Source: Asbonarchaeum sp964517675
GTDB taxonomy: Archaea; Nanohalarchaeota; Nanosalinia; Nanosalinales; Nanoanaerosalinaceae
DNA length: 64,000 bases
Assembly: GCA_964517675.1 (NCBI GenBank)
Contig: CAZFEL010000005.1
Coordinates: forward strand, 1-64,000
Direction of reading: 5' to 3'
Shown here: in pieces, positions 57,272-64,000 of the stretch
Layout of the letters: every line of letters starts with the position of its first letter
Position numbering within the stretch: the stretch's first letter is position 1
Translations under genes and position numbers: made by a program
Notes under the pieces: generated by a model
What the model saw: only the letters and a program-made list of their open reading frames with translations
Told to the model about the DNA's origin: nothing
The model's database searches: none

Positions 57272-57679
57272 TCAGCTCGGGACCGGATAGGTTATCTCCG
57301 GCGGTTCCTCATCGAGGTCCTGTAGTCGGTCGGCGACGTTCTCGACGTGGTCCCGGGTCCCGCGGTACGGCATCTCGAGGTACTCTTCAGGACTGACGGC
57401 GCCGTCCCAGTCGTTGAACCCGTCCCCGGACTCGATGCCGTCCGGGGTCAGTCGCTCCTCGTACTCGAAGGACATCCGGCCGCGCTCAGAGACCTCGAGC
57501 AGTCTCACCGGGTCATCGATCTCGTCCTGAAGCTCATCGAGGGCACCGACAACGGTCGCGCGGTACTGCTGCCAGGTTTCCTTCCGCTGTTCATTTACCT
57601 CCTGGTAGACCGCATCGATCGCCTCCAGACGGGCCTCCTGGCGGTCGATCTCCGGGTTGTATGCATCCAGATTGTCCAT
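57272..57679 (-). CDS. Unknown protein in the NAD operon (135 aa)
   Basis: 135 residues, helical first half (EIDRQEARLEAIDAVYQEVNEQRKETWQQYRATVVGALDELQDEI, coiled-coil-like), then a mixed acidic half. No family recognised. It starts one base after the pncB stop, so it is translated from the same message and shares the NrtR boxes before pncB. Confidence 0.6.
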   Translation of the reverse strand: MDNLDAYNPEIDRQEARLEAIDAVYQEVNEQRKETWQQYRATVVGALDELQDEIDDPVRLLEVSERGRMSFEYEERLTPDGIESGDGFNDWDGAVSPEEYLEMPYRGTRDHVENVADRLQDLDEEPPEITYPVPS

Positions 57680-57680
57680 C

Positions 57681-58910
57681 TCAGATCACCTGCTCCATGT
57701 GCTCGTCGATGTAGGTTTCGATCTCGGCAGGGTCCTGCTCGCGGCCGGTCTTTGCCATCGGCTCGCCGTCGACCTCGTAGATGTCGGCGGTACAGTGGAT
57801 ACCATCATCGAAGCTGCCGGCACCGACCCCGTGGAAGAGGTCATAGGACTCACCGAACCGCTCCTCGGACTCCTGCCGGTACGTTTCCTGGGCCTCGACG
57901 AAGGCCCCGGCCTTGTCCGGGTCCCCGAAGCCACTGGAGAGGATGATCTCGGTGTTGTCACCGTATCCCTCCTCAATCAGCCGGTCGCGGAGCGCCTTGA
58001 CCCCGGAGATGCGGACCCCTGTGCCGGTCTCGTACTCCCCAGCCTCCAGGTCGTCCGGCCGTCCGCCCTGCATGATGTTTTCCCCGCATGTATCCACGCG
58101 GAACTTCGCCGTCCAGTCATCGTCCCCGCGGGTCGCCTCGAAGTACGCCGCGATCTGGAGTGCCTCATCGATCTCCCGATTGAACGTATCGATCAGCGTC
58201 GTCCGGGGGATCTCCTCGTCCATGTGCGTATCGAACAGCTCCGCGGTCGCCCGGGTCGCGTCCTCGCGACCGTAGTCCTCGGAGCCAGCCAGGGTCAAGG
58301 TGAGGAAATGCGGCGTCGTGCCGACCCCCTCCGCCCCGATGTTCGAGGACCCGACATCCGTCGAGGTCTGGACCGCTCCCGCGTCCAGGACCGCCTCTGC
58401 CAGCTCCTGGTCTTTCGACCAGTGGTAATGCCGGGCGCCAAAGTACAGGAACGGCACATCGGCCTCGTCATAGATCTCCCCGACCTTCTCGGCCGCCTCG
58501 AGCATGTCCTCATACTCAGGCGTCTCGAAGCTGTTTTTCTCGGAAAGGTGGTGGGACATCACGCCAAGGTACATCGTCTCCAGCTCCGTGACGTCGGTCG
58601 CATTGCCCCTGATGACCATCAAGGGCTCTTTGGTCTCGAAGGTATTCTTCTCCGTGAGGTATAGCTCGCCGCCGTTCTCGGAGAAATCCGGTTTCGCGTA
58701 CTCCTCGAAGACTGCCTGGGCCTCCGATAGGGCCTCATCCGGGATCGTGCCCTCGCCGCGGGCGAAGACCTTGATCGAGACCTCCGGATCGATGTCGGCG
58801 CCCTCGAGGATCTCCCTGGTCCGCATGAAGTACTTATCCGTGTAGGGTTTGTGGTCCTCGGGCAGCTTGGCCCTGTATTCGTCCACCAGGTCGTCGTGGT
58901 CTGTCATCAT
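57681..58910 (-). CDS. pncB: Nicotinate phosphoribosyltransferase
   Basis: 409 residues from ATG 58910 (58907 is an alternative). The opening TDKYFMRTREIL, active-site region EYEDMLEAAEKVGE with FLYFGARHYH, DVGSSNIGAEGVGTTPHF and the phosphate-binding end DKAGAFVEAQ and FHGVGAGSFDDG identify an NAPRTase of the archaeal/bacterial short type. Joins nicotinate and PRPP to NaMN. First gene of the NAD salvage operon. Its promoter has two NrtR-type boxes between TATA and ATG. Confidence 0.9.
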   Translation of the reverse strand: MMTDHDDLVDEYRAKLPEDHKPYTDKYFMRTREILEGADIDPEVSIKVFARGEGTIPDEALSEAQAVFEEYAKPDFSENGGELYLTEKNTFETKEPLMVIRGNATDVTELETMYLGVMSHHLSEKNSFETPEYEDMLEAAEKVGEIYDEADVPFLYFGARHYHWSKDQELAEAVLDAGAVQTSTDVGSSNIGAEGVGTTPHFLTLTLAGSEDYGREDATRATAELFDTHMDEEIPRTTLIDTFNREIDEALQIAAYFEATRGDDDWTAKFRVDTCGENIMQGGRPDDLEAGEYETGTGVRISGVKALRDRLIEEGYGDNTEIILSSGFGDPDKAGAFVEAQETYRQESEERFGESYDLFHGVGAGSFDDGIHCTADIYEVDGEPMAKTGREQDPAEIETYIDEHMEQVI

Positions 58911-58917
58911 GATCACC

Positions 58918-58974
58918 TTCGTGTGTATTAAACACTAACTTGGTGTTACATGTACACGAAAGATTTATATAGGT
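58918..58974 (-). promoter_or_regulatory. TATA and two NrtR operators before pncB
   Basis: The minus-strand TATA CTATATAAATC lies at 58963-58973. Between it and the ATG are two copies of the box: TTCGTGT-N7-ACACCAA at 58940-58960 (minus orientation) and TTCGTGT-N7-ACACTAA at 58918-58938 (plus orientation), separated by one base. Head-to-head paired sites suggest cooperative binding of two dimers. Confidence 0.8.
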
Positions 58975-59034
58975 AATTGTAGATCCAACACGAAGATTAA
59001 CGGGTACGATCCCGCGACCAACAGAGCGGATCAT

Positions 59035-59762
59035 TCAGTCCGGCTCCCAGTCCACAACATCGACGTCCACCGCATCGAGCTGGCCGAAGCTCCTGATAAC
59101 CAGGAAAGCGAACCCGATCTTGGCCGCTACATCGAAGACAAAGAACAGGGCCGAGGACGTCGTGAACCCGAAAACAGCATAGCCATCAGTGCTGAGGACC
59201 CACGCGAACGGATAGGCGAACCACACCAGGACGAGATAGTTACGCAACCGCATGAAGAGCTTCTTCGTCCTCCCGGGACGCTCATCAGCAGCCCTGGTCG
59301 CCTTCGCAACCATCAGATACAACAAGAGGGGCGAAAAGGAACGAAGATGCGATGAACGCCATGTGCTTGACCGTGCCAGCGGTCACCGTCGCGATGAACC
59401 CTGTCAGGATCATGAGGAAGTCAAGCACCATCATCCATCCCGCCAGGGCGGTCCGCTGAGTCAGCATGATGACACCGAGGACGAGGATCGGGGTGGTGAT
59501 GCTCCACTCGAAATACCTGAGCCAGACGACCTCACGCCCACCTGCGGACATGATACCCAGCCCGAGCGAGATGAAAAATACGACACAGCAGCAATAAGAG
59601 GGACCATCACGGTGGGCGGCGTAGAAATCCTTGTAGCTCAGCCCTGTCGAGAACTCGCCCAGGCCTTCCTCGGTGTGTCTGTGCCTGTAGATGATGTAGA
59701 AGCCGCCGTCAGGAACAGGACAAACCGGCGAAATGGATTGTGCTGGCGATCATTACAGCCAT
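59035..59762 (-). pseudogene. Frameshifted microbial (type 1) rhodopsin
   Basis: Read on the minus strand from ATG 59762, all seven helices can be traced by changing frame about five times: MAVMIASTIHFAG, GFYIIYRHRHTEEGL, KDFYAA, TVMVPLIAAVSYFS (helix B), WLRYFEWSITTPILVLGV (helix C), LDFLMILTGFIATV, VWFAYPFAWVLSTDG (F) and FVFDVAAKIGFAFLVIRS (G) with the retinal Lys and its Asp counterion. In bacteriorhodopsin numbering the D85-T89-D96 triad reads E-T-G, so it is not a normal outward proton pump. The breaks often fall at short homopolymers, so errors in assembly are as likely as decay. Confidence 0.85.
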
Positions 59763-59852
59763 GCCCCAACGTTGCCCACACTGCGATTTAAAGGCGCCGT
59801 CAGCACGGATTCCAAGCGCATTTATGTCAGCACCCACTGTCCTGGAAGACTG

Positions 59853-60412
59853 ATGGATGAGGAAACACTCAAAAGCGGGATTGAGGAAGCACTGGAGGAC
59901 GACGGTATCACCCTGGTGAAGACCTCCTCCAGCCGGTACCAGTCGACCAACCTCACCATCATGGAGGCCCTCGTCAACGACCACGGGCTCCCCGGTGTCT
60001 ATGTCACCGTCAACAAGCCCTACACCACCATCACCAGACTCCTCGATGATAATGACATCGACCCCACCCGTCTCTTTTTCATCGATGCCATCAGCAAGGA
60101 CATGAACGCCAAGCGGAAGGATGAGGACAACGTCATCTTCGTCGAGTCCCCGCAGCGGCTCACAGACACCTCGATCGTCATGACCGAGGCCGTCCAGGGC
60201 ATGACGGATAAGGAAAAATTCGTCTTCTTCGATTCCATGTCCGTCCTCACCATCTACAACGAGAGCAAACGGTCACCAAGTTCGCACACTACCTCACAGG
60301 CAAGATGCGCACATGGAACGTCGCAGGCGTCATCATCTCAGTCGAAGACAAGATGAACGACGAGCTCATCGCCCACCTGGTCCAGTTCGTCGACAACGTC
60401 ATCCAGGTCTGA
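59853..60412 (+). pseudogene. KaiC-like protein lacking a P-loop, copy 1, with a one-base deletion
   Basis: ATG 59853 follows TATA GCATTTATGTC (59818-59828). The frame runs MDEETLKSGIEEALEDDGITLVKTSS through KFVFFDSMSVLTIYN (a Walker-B-like strand), then meets a one-base deletion near 60262-60271. In the next frame it continues VTKFAHYLTGKMRTWNVAGVI to TGA 60412. No Walker A GxxxxGK(S/T) is present; VYVTVNKPYTTI takes its place. Relative to copy 2 at 60488, 44-base (60219-60262) and 78-base (60272-60349) blocks are identical. Divergent from the rhodopsin gene. Confidence 0.75.
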
Positions 60413-60988
60413 TCGTGACACTGGCGGACAACGGCGGGCAGCACCGACCAAGCTGATTTATGTCCGCCCCCGAATAGGTACATAATCATGGACGGCAAGG
60501 AACTCGAGAACAAGATCGAGAAGGCACCCGAGCAACCGGGTATAACACTGCTCAAGACCTCCTCCGAGGACTACCAGGCAGTCAACATGGCGATCATGCG
60601 GTCCTTGGTTACGGACCATGACCTTCCAGGCATCTATGTCACCGTCAACAAGCCGTACGGAACGATAACCAACGTCCTCGAAGAGAACGACATCGATGCA
60701 TCGAAGATCTTCTTCATCGACGCCATCAGCGAGGACCTGAACGAGGAACCGCCCGAGCGTCGGAAGAACGTCATGTTCGTGGACTCACCGAAGAACCTGA
60801 CCGATATCTCGATCATCCTCTCGGAGGCCATCGATAACATGCCCGAGGACGAGAAGTTCGTCTTCTTCGATTCCATGTCCGTCCTCACCATCTACAACGA
60901 CAAAGAAGCCGTCACCAAGTTCGCACACTACCTCACAGGCAAGATGCGCACATGGAACGTCGCAGGCGTCATCATCTCAGTCGAAGAC
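60219..60988 (+). repeat. Identical blocks shared by the two KaiC-like copies
   Basis: Bases 60219-60262 equal 60857-60900 (44 bases) and 60272-60349 equal 60911-60988 (78 bases), while the 5' two thirds of the genes differ clearly. The shared blocks cover the Walker-B-like strand and C-terminal helices, which points to gene conversion. Confidence 0.9.
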
Positions 60989-61051
60989 GAGATGGAACAC
61001 GATGTCCTCACCCATCTCACACAGCTCTGCGACAACGTCATCGACGTATAG
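60488..61051 (+). CDS. KaiC-like protein lacking a P-loop, copy 2
   Basis: 187 residues from ATG 60488, after TATA CTGATTTATGTCC (60455-60467). RecA/KaiC-like alternation of strands and helices: ITLLKTSSEDYQAVNMAIMRSLV, GIYVTVNKPYGTITNVL where Walker A would be expected, KIFFIDAIS, KNVMFVDSP, and KFVFFDSMSVLTIYN as Walker-B-like strand, then GVIISVEDE. Without a P-loop it probably binds a partner or ligand rather than hydrolysing ATP, like regulatory KaiC/RAD55 relatives of archaea. Followed after 14 bases by the 65-aa gene and photolyase. Confidence 0.65.
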   Translation: MDGKELENKIEKAPEQPGITLLKTSSEDYQAVNMAIMRSLVTDHDLPGIYVTVNKPYGTITNVLEENDIDASKIFFIDAISEDLNEEPPERRKNVMFVDSPKNLTDISIILSEAIDNMPEDEKFVFFDSMSVLTIYNDKEAVTKFAHYLTGKMRTWNVAGVIISVEDEMEHDVLTHLTQLCDNVIDV

Positions 61052-61065
61052 ACAGAGGGACAACA

Positions 61066-61263
61066 ATGACAGACGATCTGGATGAACTGGCAGATGCTGT
61101 CGAAGACTGGAAACAGACCAAATACCATCTCGAGCGGCTCGTCCAGTCCGTCTTCGGCTCCGATGTGGACCCGGAGGCGTTCCGCGAGGAGTTCGTCGAG
61201 GACGATCACCCGATAGATCCGAAACTGTTCGACCTCATCACGGACATCGCCGATCAGAGATGA
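61066..61263 (+). CDS. Small acidic helical protein upstream of photolyase
   Basis: 65 residues from ATG 61066 with a GAGGGA ribosome site, as expected for an internal operon gene. Helical (LDELADAVEDWKQTKYHLERLVQSVFG), then DPEAFREEFVEDDHPIDPKLFDLI. Its stop overlaps the photolyase start (ATGA at 61260-61263). No family recognised; it may assist the photolyase or the KaiC-like protein. Confidence 0.6.
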   Translation: MTDDLDELADAVEDWKQTKYHLERLVQSVFGSDVDPEAFREEFVEDDHPIDPKLFDLITDIADQR

Positions 61264-62675
61264 CAGCGATCGTCTGGCTCCGCCGGTCGCTCCGCATCGA
61301 GGACAACACGGCCCTTGTGGAGGCAGCACAGGACCACGATGAGGTCATCCCTTTCTATGTCATCGATACCGACCTCTTCGAGCGCTCGACCATGGGATAC
61401 CCGCGCGTCCGGTTCTGGCACGATGCCCTCCAGGACCTGAAAACGCGGCTCCAGGACAGCGGCAGTGACCTCCTTATCAGGCACGGCCGTCCCATCGAGA
61501 AGCTCCAGGAGATCGTCCACGAGACAGGGGCCGAGGCGGTCCACCACAACCGTGACTATACACCGTACGCGCGGGAACGGGACCGGCAGGCCGATGTCGC
61601 ACTCGATGTCCCGGTCCACTCGCACAAAGACACCGTCATGTACGAGAAAGACGAGATCATGACCAACAGCGGCACACCGTACAAAGTATACAGCTACTAC
61701 CGTGACAAATGGTTCGACAGGGATACCCCACGGCCACGAGACGTCCCGTCGTTCTCCACCCCGGACATAGACAGCGAGGCAGTACCTGACCTCGAGCAGC
61801 TCGGGTTCGAGCGACCTGACGGCCTCGAGTGGATATGGGACGCCTCCCGCGATGGAGCGATGGACCGGGTGGAAGCGTTCAAGGACAAGATCGCCGCTTA
61901 CGACAGCAAACGCGACTACCCGGCCGACGATGCCACCTCGAAGCTGTCACCGCACCTGAAGTTCGGTACCATCTCGCCGCGGGAGGTCTTCTGGGAGGCC
62001 GAGCGGATGCGGCCACGGGTCGACGACGAGGAGGGAATCCGGACCTGGCAGGAAGAACTTGCATGGCGGGAGTTCTACATCCAGGCCCTGTGGCACTGGC
62101 CGGAGACCGTCGAGGAGCCGTTCCTGGACCAGTACAGCGGTATTGCGTGGCACTGGGATGAGGACCACCAGCGGATGTGGGAGCAGTTCCTCGAGGGCCG
62201 GACCGGGTACCCCTTCGTCGATGCCGCGATGCGCCAGCTCAGGCGGACCGGCTGGATGCACAACCGCGCACGGATGGTCGTGGCGAGTTTCGCCGCCAAG
62301 GACCTCCACGTCGACTGGCAGAAGCTCCACCTCCACTTCAAGGAGTGGTTCGTCGACGCCGAGCTGTCAGCGATGGTCGGTGGCATCCAGTGGGCCTACT
62401 CCCTCGGCACAGACGCCCAGCCGTACTTCCGCGTGTTCAACCCATGGACCCAGGGCGAGAAGTACGACCCCGACGGCGAGTACATCCGCGAGTATGTCCC
62501 GGAGCTCCGCGATGTCCCGGACGAGTACATCCACAGACCCTACACGATGCCGGCCGACGTCCAGGACGAAGTCGGCTGTGACCTCGGGACCGATTACCCC
62601 CTGCCCATCGTCGACCACGACGAGGCACGGGAGACCGCGGTCGAACTGTTCGAGGCCGAACGCGATGACAGTTAG
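61260..62675 (+). CDS. phr: Deoxyribodipyrimidine photolyase (class I)
   Basis: 471 residues, the usual length. N-terminal antenna domain IVWLRRSLRIEDNTALVEAA; C-terminal FAD domain with TSKLSPHLKFGTISPREVFWEA, WREFYIQALWHWP, GYPFVDAAMRQLRRTGWMHNRARMVVASF and GGIQWAYSLGTDAQPYFRVFNPWTQGEKYDPDGEYIREYVPEL. The Trp electron-transfer chain positions are filled. Repairs UV-induced cyclobutane dimers with blue light. Coupled by overlap to genes on both sides. Confidence 0.95.
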   Translation: MTAIVWLRRSLRIEDNTALVEAAQDHDEVIPFYVIDTDLFERSTMGYPRVRFWHDALQDLKTRLQDSGSDLLIRHGRPIEKLQEIVHETGAEAVHHNRDYTPYARERDRQADVALDVPVHSHKDTVMYEKDEIMTNSGTPYKVYSYYRDKWFDRDTPRPRDVPSFSTPDIDSEAVPDLEQLGFERPDGLEWIWDASRDGAMDRVEAFKDKIAAYDSKRDYPADDATSKLSPHLKFGTISPREVFWEAERMRPRVDDEEGIRTWQEELAWREFYIQALWHWPETVEEPFLDQYSGIAWHWDEDHQRMWEQFLEGRTGYPFVDAAMRQLRRTGWMHNRARMVVASFAAKDLHVDWQKLHLHFKEWFVDAELSAMVGGIQWAYSLGTDAQPYFRVFNPWTQGEKYDPDGEYIREYVPELRDVPDEYIHRPYTMPADVQDEVGCDLGTDYPLPIVDHDEARETAVELFEAERDDS

Positions 62676-62760
62676 CTGCGATATCTGTGGAGAACCCATG
62701 AACGAGCACGCCTGCGAGCTCAAGTGCCCGAACTACGGCCATATCAGAGACTGTCGATAA
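62665..62760 (+). CDS. 31-residue zinc-finger protein overlapping phr
   Basis: ATG 62665 lies inside the end of phr (11 bases of overlap), and the frame reads MTVSCDICGEPMNEHACELK then CPNYGHIRDCR to TAA 62760. Haloarchaeal genomes have short proteins of this type (CxxC...CELKCPNCGxxRDC). Here the second CPxCG knuckle is CPNYG, so one zinc ligand is Tyr, though other cysteines (CELKC, RDC) may compensate. Translational coupling ties it to photolyase. Confidence 0.7.
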   Translation: MTVSCDICGEPMNEHACELKCPNYGHIRDCR

Positions 62761-62783
62761 ATCAAAGATTTATCTCGACTCGA

Positions 62784-62802
62784 CTGAAATCTACGATTTC
62801 AG
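62784..62802 (+). terminator. Perfect 8-bp hairpin after the photolyase operon
   Basis: CTGAAATC (62784-62791) pairs with GATTTCAG (62795-62802) around a TAC loop. It lies between the photolyase operon and the convergent aTrm56 gene and may end transcripts from one or both sides. No T tract follows. Confidence 0.45.
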
Positions 62803-62820
62803 GACTGCTCGGATCCGTGA

Positions 62821-63333
62821 TCACTCCGGTTCCCGGGTCAGCTTCTGGTCCGCGGACGGTTCGACCTCGATCTCCGCTCCCGGAAACGTCGACGAGATCT
62901 CCCTGTCCTGGAGCTCGTACAGGAAGATCCCGGTCGCGGTGACCTCCGAATGGGGCTGGTTGCCAACAGCGAGATTGTGATCGACCAGCTCATAGACCTC
63001 ACGCGGGACCTTCTGCGAGCCGACCGCGACCAGTATATCCTCGGCCTCTCGCACCGCATCCATCTTCTCGCGGAACGGCAGGCCGTACATCGTCAGGTGG
63101 ACCGAGGTACCCTCGAAGTCCCTGATAACCCTCCGGTAGTCCTCCCGGTGGGTGATGTCGAGCTCCCCGCCCCACCGGTCCCGGACATCCTCTAAGCTCT
63201 CCACCATGTTGTCGTCTTTCTCACCGGAGTAGATCACCCGGTCAGCACCGAACTGGCGGGCGGTCAGTCCGACATGGGACGAGATCCGGTCATCCCTGCC
63301 GCGCCTATGCCCGAGACGGAGGACCGTTATCAT
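62821..63333 (-). CDS. trm56: tRNA (cytidine-56) 2'-O-methyltransferase aTrm56
   Basis: 170 residues from ATG 63333 (MITVLRLGHRRGRD), supported by a TATA-like TTGAAAAG about 25 bases upstream. Opening VLRLGHRRGRDDRISSHVGLTARQFGADRVIYSG is the aTrm56 hallmark, a SPOUT-class fold; VHLTMYGLPF, ILVAVGSQKVPREVYELVDHNLAVGNQPHSEV form the knotted SAM-binding part. Methylates C56 in the T loop. Archaea-specific. Confidence 0.92.
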   Translation of the reverse strand: MITVLRLGHRRGRDDRISSHVGLTARQFGADRVIYSGEKDDNMVESLEDVRDRWGGELDITHREDYRRVIRDFEGTSVHLTMYGLPFREKMDAVREAEDILVAVGSQKVPREVYELVDHNLAVGNQPHSEVTATGIFLYELQDREISSTFPGAEIEVEPSADQKLTREPE

Positions 63334-63359
63334 GCACTCCGCAGCGAGAACGAGGCTTT

Positions 63360-63929
63360 TCAATCCCTTGGTCCCGTCACCAGCACCACGGCACCGGCCA
63401 GCAGGACGAGGACGACGAGGTGGACGGGCTGGACACCTGGAGCCTGGACGCCCTGGACGCCCCTGTCGATCGTCAGCTGCATATCCATATCGAAGCGCTC
63501 GCCGGTCTCCCTGTTCTGGACATGGACCGTCAGCGAGCCGCCACAGGTCGAGCGGTAGCAGGTGCTCGGGGCGAACGTCAGCGAGATACCGCGGGTCGAG
63601 CGCCCCTCCACCGTGAACCGTGCACGGTCTCCGGTCACCCTATCCACGTTCCTGAACTCCGTGTAGACACCTGCATCACCGCTTGTCGAGGTCCAGATCT
63701 CGTACGTATCGGTCCTGATGCCCTCGTTCTGGACCCGGGCCACCCGTGTCCGGGTCGTCCCGATCTCGAGGTCGAGGTCGGACGTGTTGAACTCGATGGT
63801 ATCCCCCTCACCGAATGTCTCGGCTAAGGTCTGCCGATCCCACGGCTCACGCTCCGGCTCCATCATCGTCCCCGCAGCGGCTGTCGAGAACACGAGGAGA
63901 CAGCACACCGCGATCGGGAGACGGGACAT
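63360..63929 (-). CDS. Secreted membrane-anchored beta-rich protein
   Basis: 189 residues from ATG 63929, after a minus-strand TATA AGTTTAATATCG (about 63956-63967). Signal peptide RLPIAVCCLLVFSTAAAGT, then a beta-sandwich-like domain (TIEFNTSDLDLEIGTTRTRVARVQNEG; FAPSTCYRSTCGGSLTVHV, with a likely disulfide) and a C-terminal membrane helix (PVHLVVLVLLAGAVVLVTG). Looks like an extracytoplasmic domain of a surface or pilin-related protein; family not recognised. Confidence 0.65.
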   Translation of the reverse strand: MSRLPIAVCCLLVFSTAAAGTMMEPEREPWDRQTLAETFGEGDTIEFNTSDLDLEIGTTRTRVARVQNEGIRTDTYEIWTSTSGDAGVYTEFRNVDRVTGDRARFTVEGRSTRGISLTFAPSTCYRSTCGGSLTVHVQNRETGERFDMDMQLTIDRGVQGVQAPGVQPVHLVVLVLLAGAVVLVTGPRD

Positions 63930-64000
63930 AGACAGATATCGTATGCGGGCGGACACGATATTAAACTTTCCCGCCAGCATGGCTACCGGAAGTATCGGAA

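Noticed and set aside
1..64000. CRISPR array or insertion sequence
   Set aside because: No regularly spaced repeats, transposase or terminal inverted repeats were seen.

Overview
The window comes from a salt-adapted archaeon. Almost every protein is very rich in Asp and Glu and poor in Lys, as expected of a salt-in proteome, and GC is around 60 percent by eye. Archaeal marks include a 65-residue single-fold histone, aIF5A, a PAN-type AAA ATPase, FtsZ, archaeal CCA-adding enzyme, Nob1, aTrm56, ATP-dependent DNA ligase, TrmB and HxlR regulators, intron-bearing tRNA genes, and TATA boxes 25 to 35 bases before start codons with no room for a leader. A single-fold histone and compact gene layout fit a nanohaloarchaeon-like DPANN lineage better than Halobacteria, whose histone is usually a doublet. 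That placement is an inference.

Layout. 1-9.8 kb: tRNA-Gly, PHP and M20 hydrolases, an intron-bearing tRNA-Arg with repeated copies of its 3' end, PAN, an AsnRS-like protein, a phosphoribosyltransferase, a HEPN-like protein and a two-gene unit behind a palindromic operator whose second gene has an in-frame amber codon. 9.8-19 kb: sugar nucleotidyltransferase, two kinase-like proteins, endonuclease III, an OB-fold protein behind a structured leader, AI-2E permease, Nob1, histone, nitroreductase, DNA ligase. 19-29 kb: TrmB, SppA, M29 aminopeptidase, adenylate kinase, CCA enzyme, aIF5A, a large GC-rich structured RNA candidate, ftsZ and a second hairpin-rich non-coding stretch. 29-41 kb: gatCA, two divergent HEXXH proteins, SDR, gatB joined to a novel tRNA-editing/GatB-tail fusion, a UPF0104 membrane protein and a glyA-thyA-folA thymidylate operon.

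41.5-47 kb: an intron-bearing tRNA-Ser with partial copies of both ends, followed by an island of less biased codon use: a large secreted protein, then a redox operon (SelW-like, zinc-finger DsbA, membrane protein, rhodanese) divergent from a Cys-rich HxlR regulator. 47-52.5 kb: DedA-type protein, a broken Ham1 gene, HAD phosphatase, MutY-like glycosylase, lipase maturation factor and a broken membrane protein. 52.7-59 kb: a complete NAD salvage unit (pncB, two unknown genes, pncA, nadE, nadK) and an NrtR-type Nudix regulator. A shared palindromic box lies between TATA and start codon at both pncB (two copies) and nrtR (one copy). 59-63 kb: a frameshifted microbial rhodopsin divergent from two P-loop-less KaiC-like paralogs, a small acidic protein, a photolyase and a 31-residue zinc-finger protein, which together look like a light-response cluster. 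The end carries aTrm56 and a secreted, membrane-anchored protein.

Several genes are interrupted by single-base indels or amber codons (3304-3540, 8952-9731, 47930-48317, 51823-52253, 59035-59762, 59853-60412). Some may be assembly errors, so the indels should be checked against reads before these genes are called dead. No CRISPR array, IS element, integrase, rRNA or replication origin was recognised.
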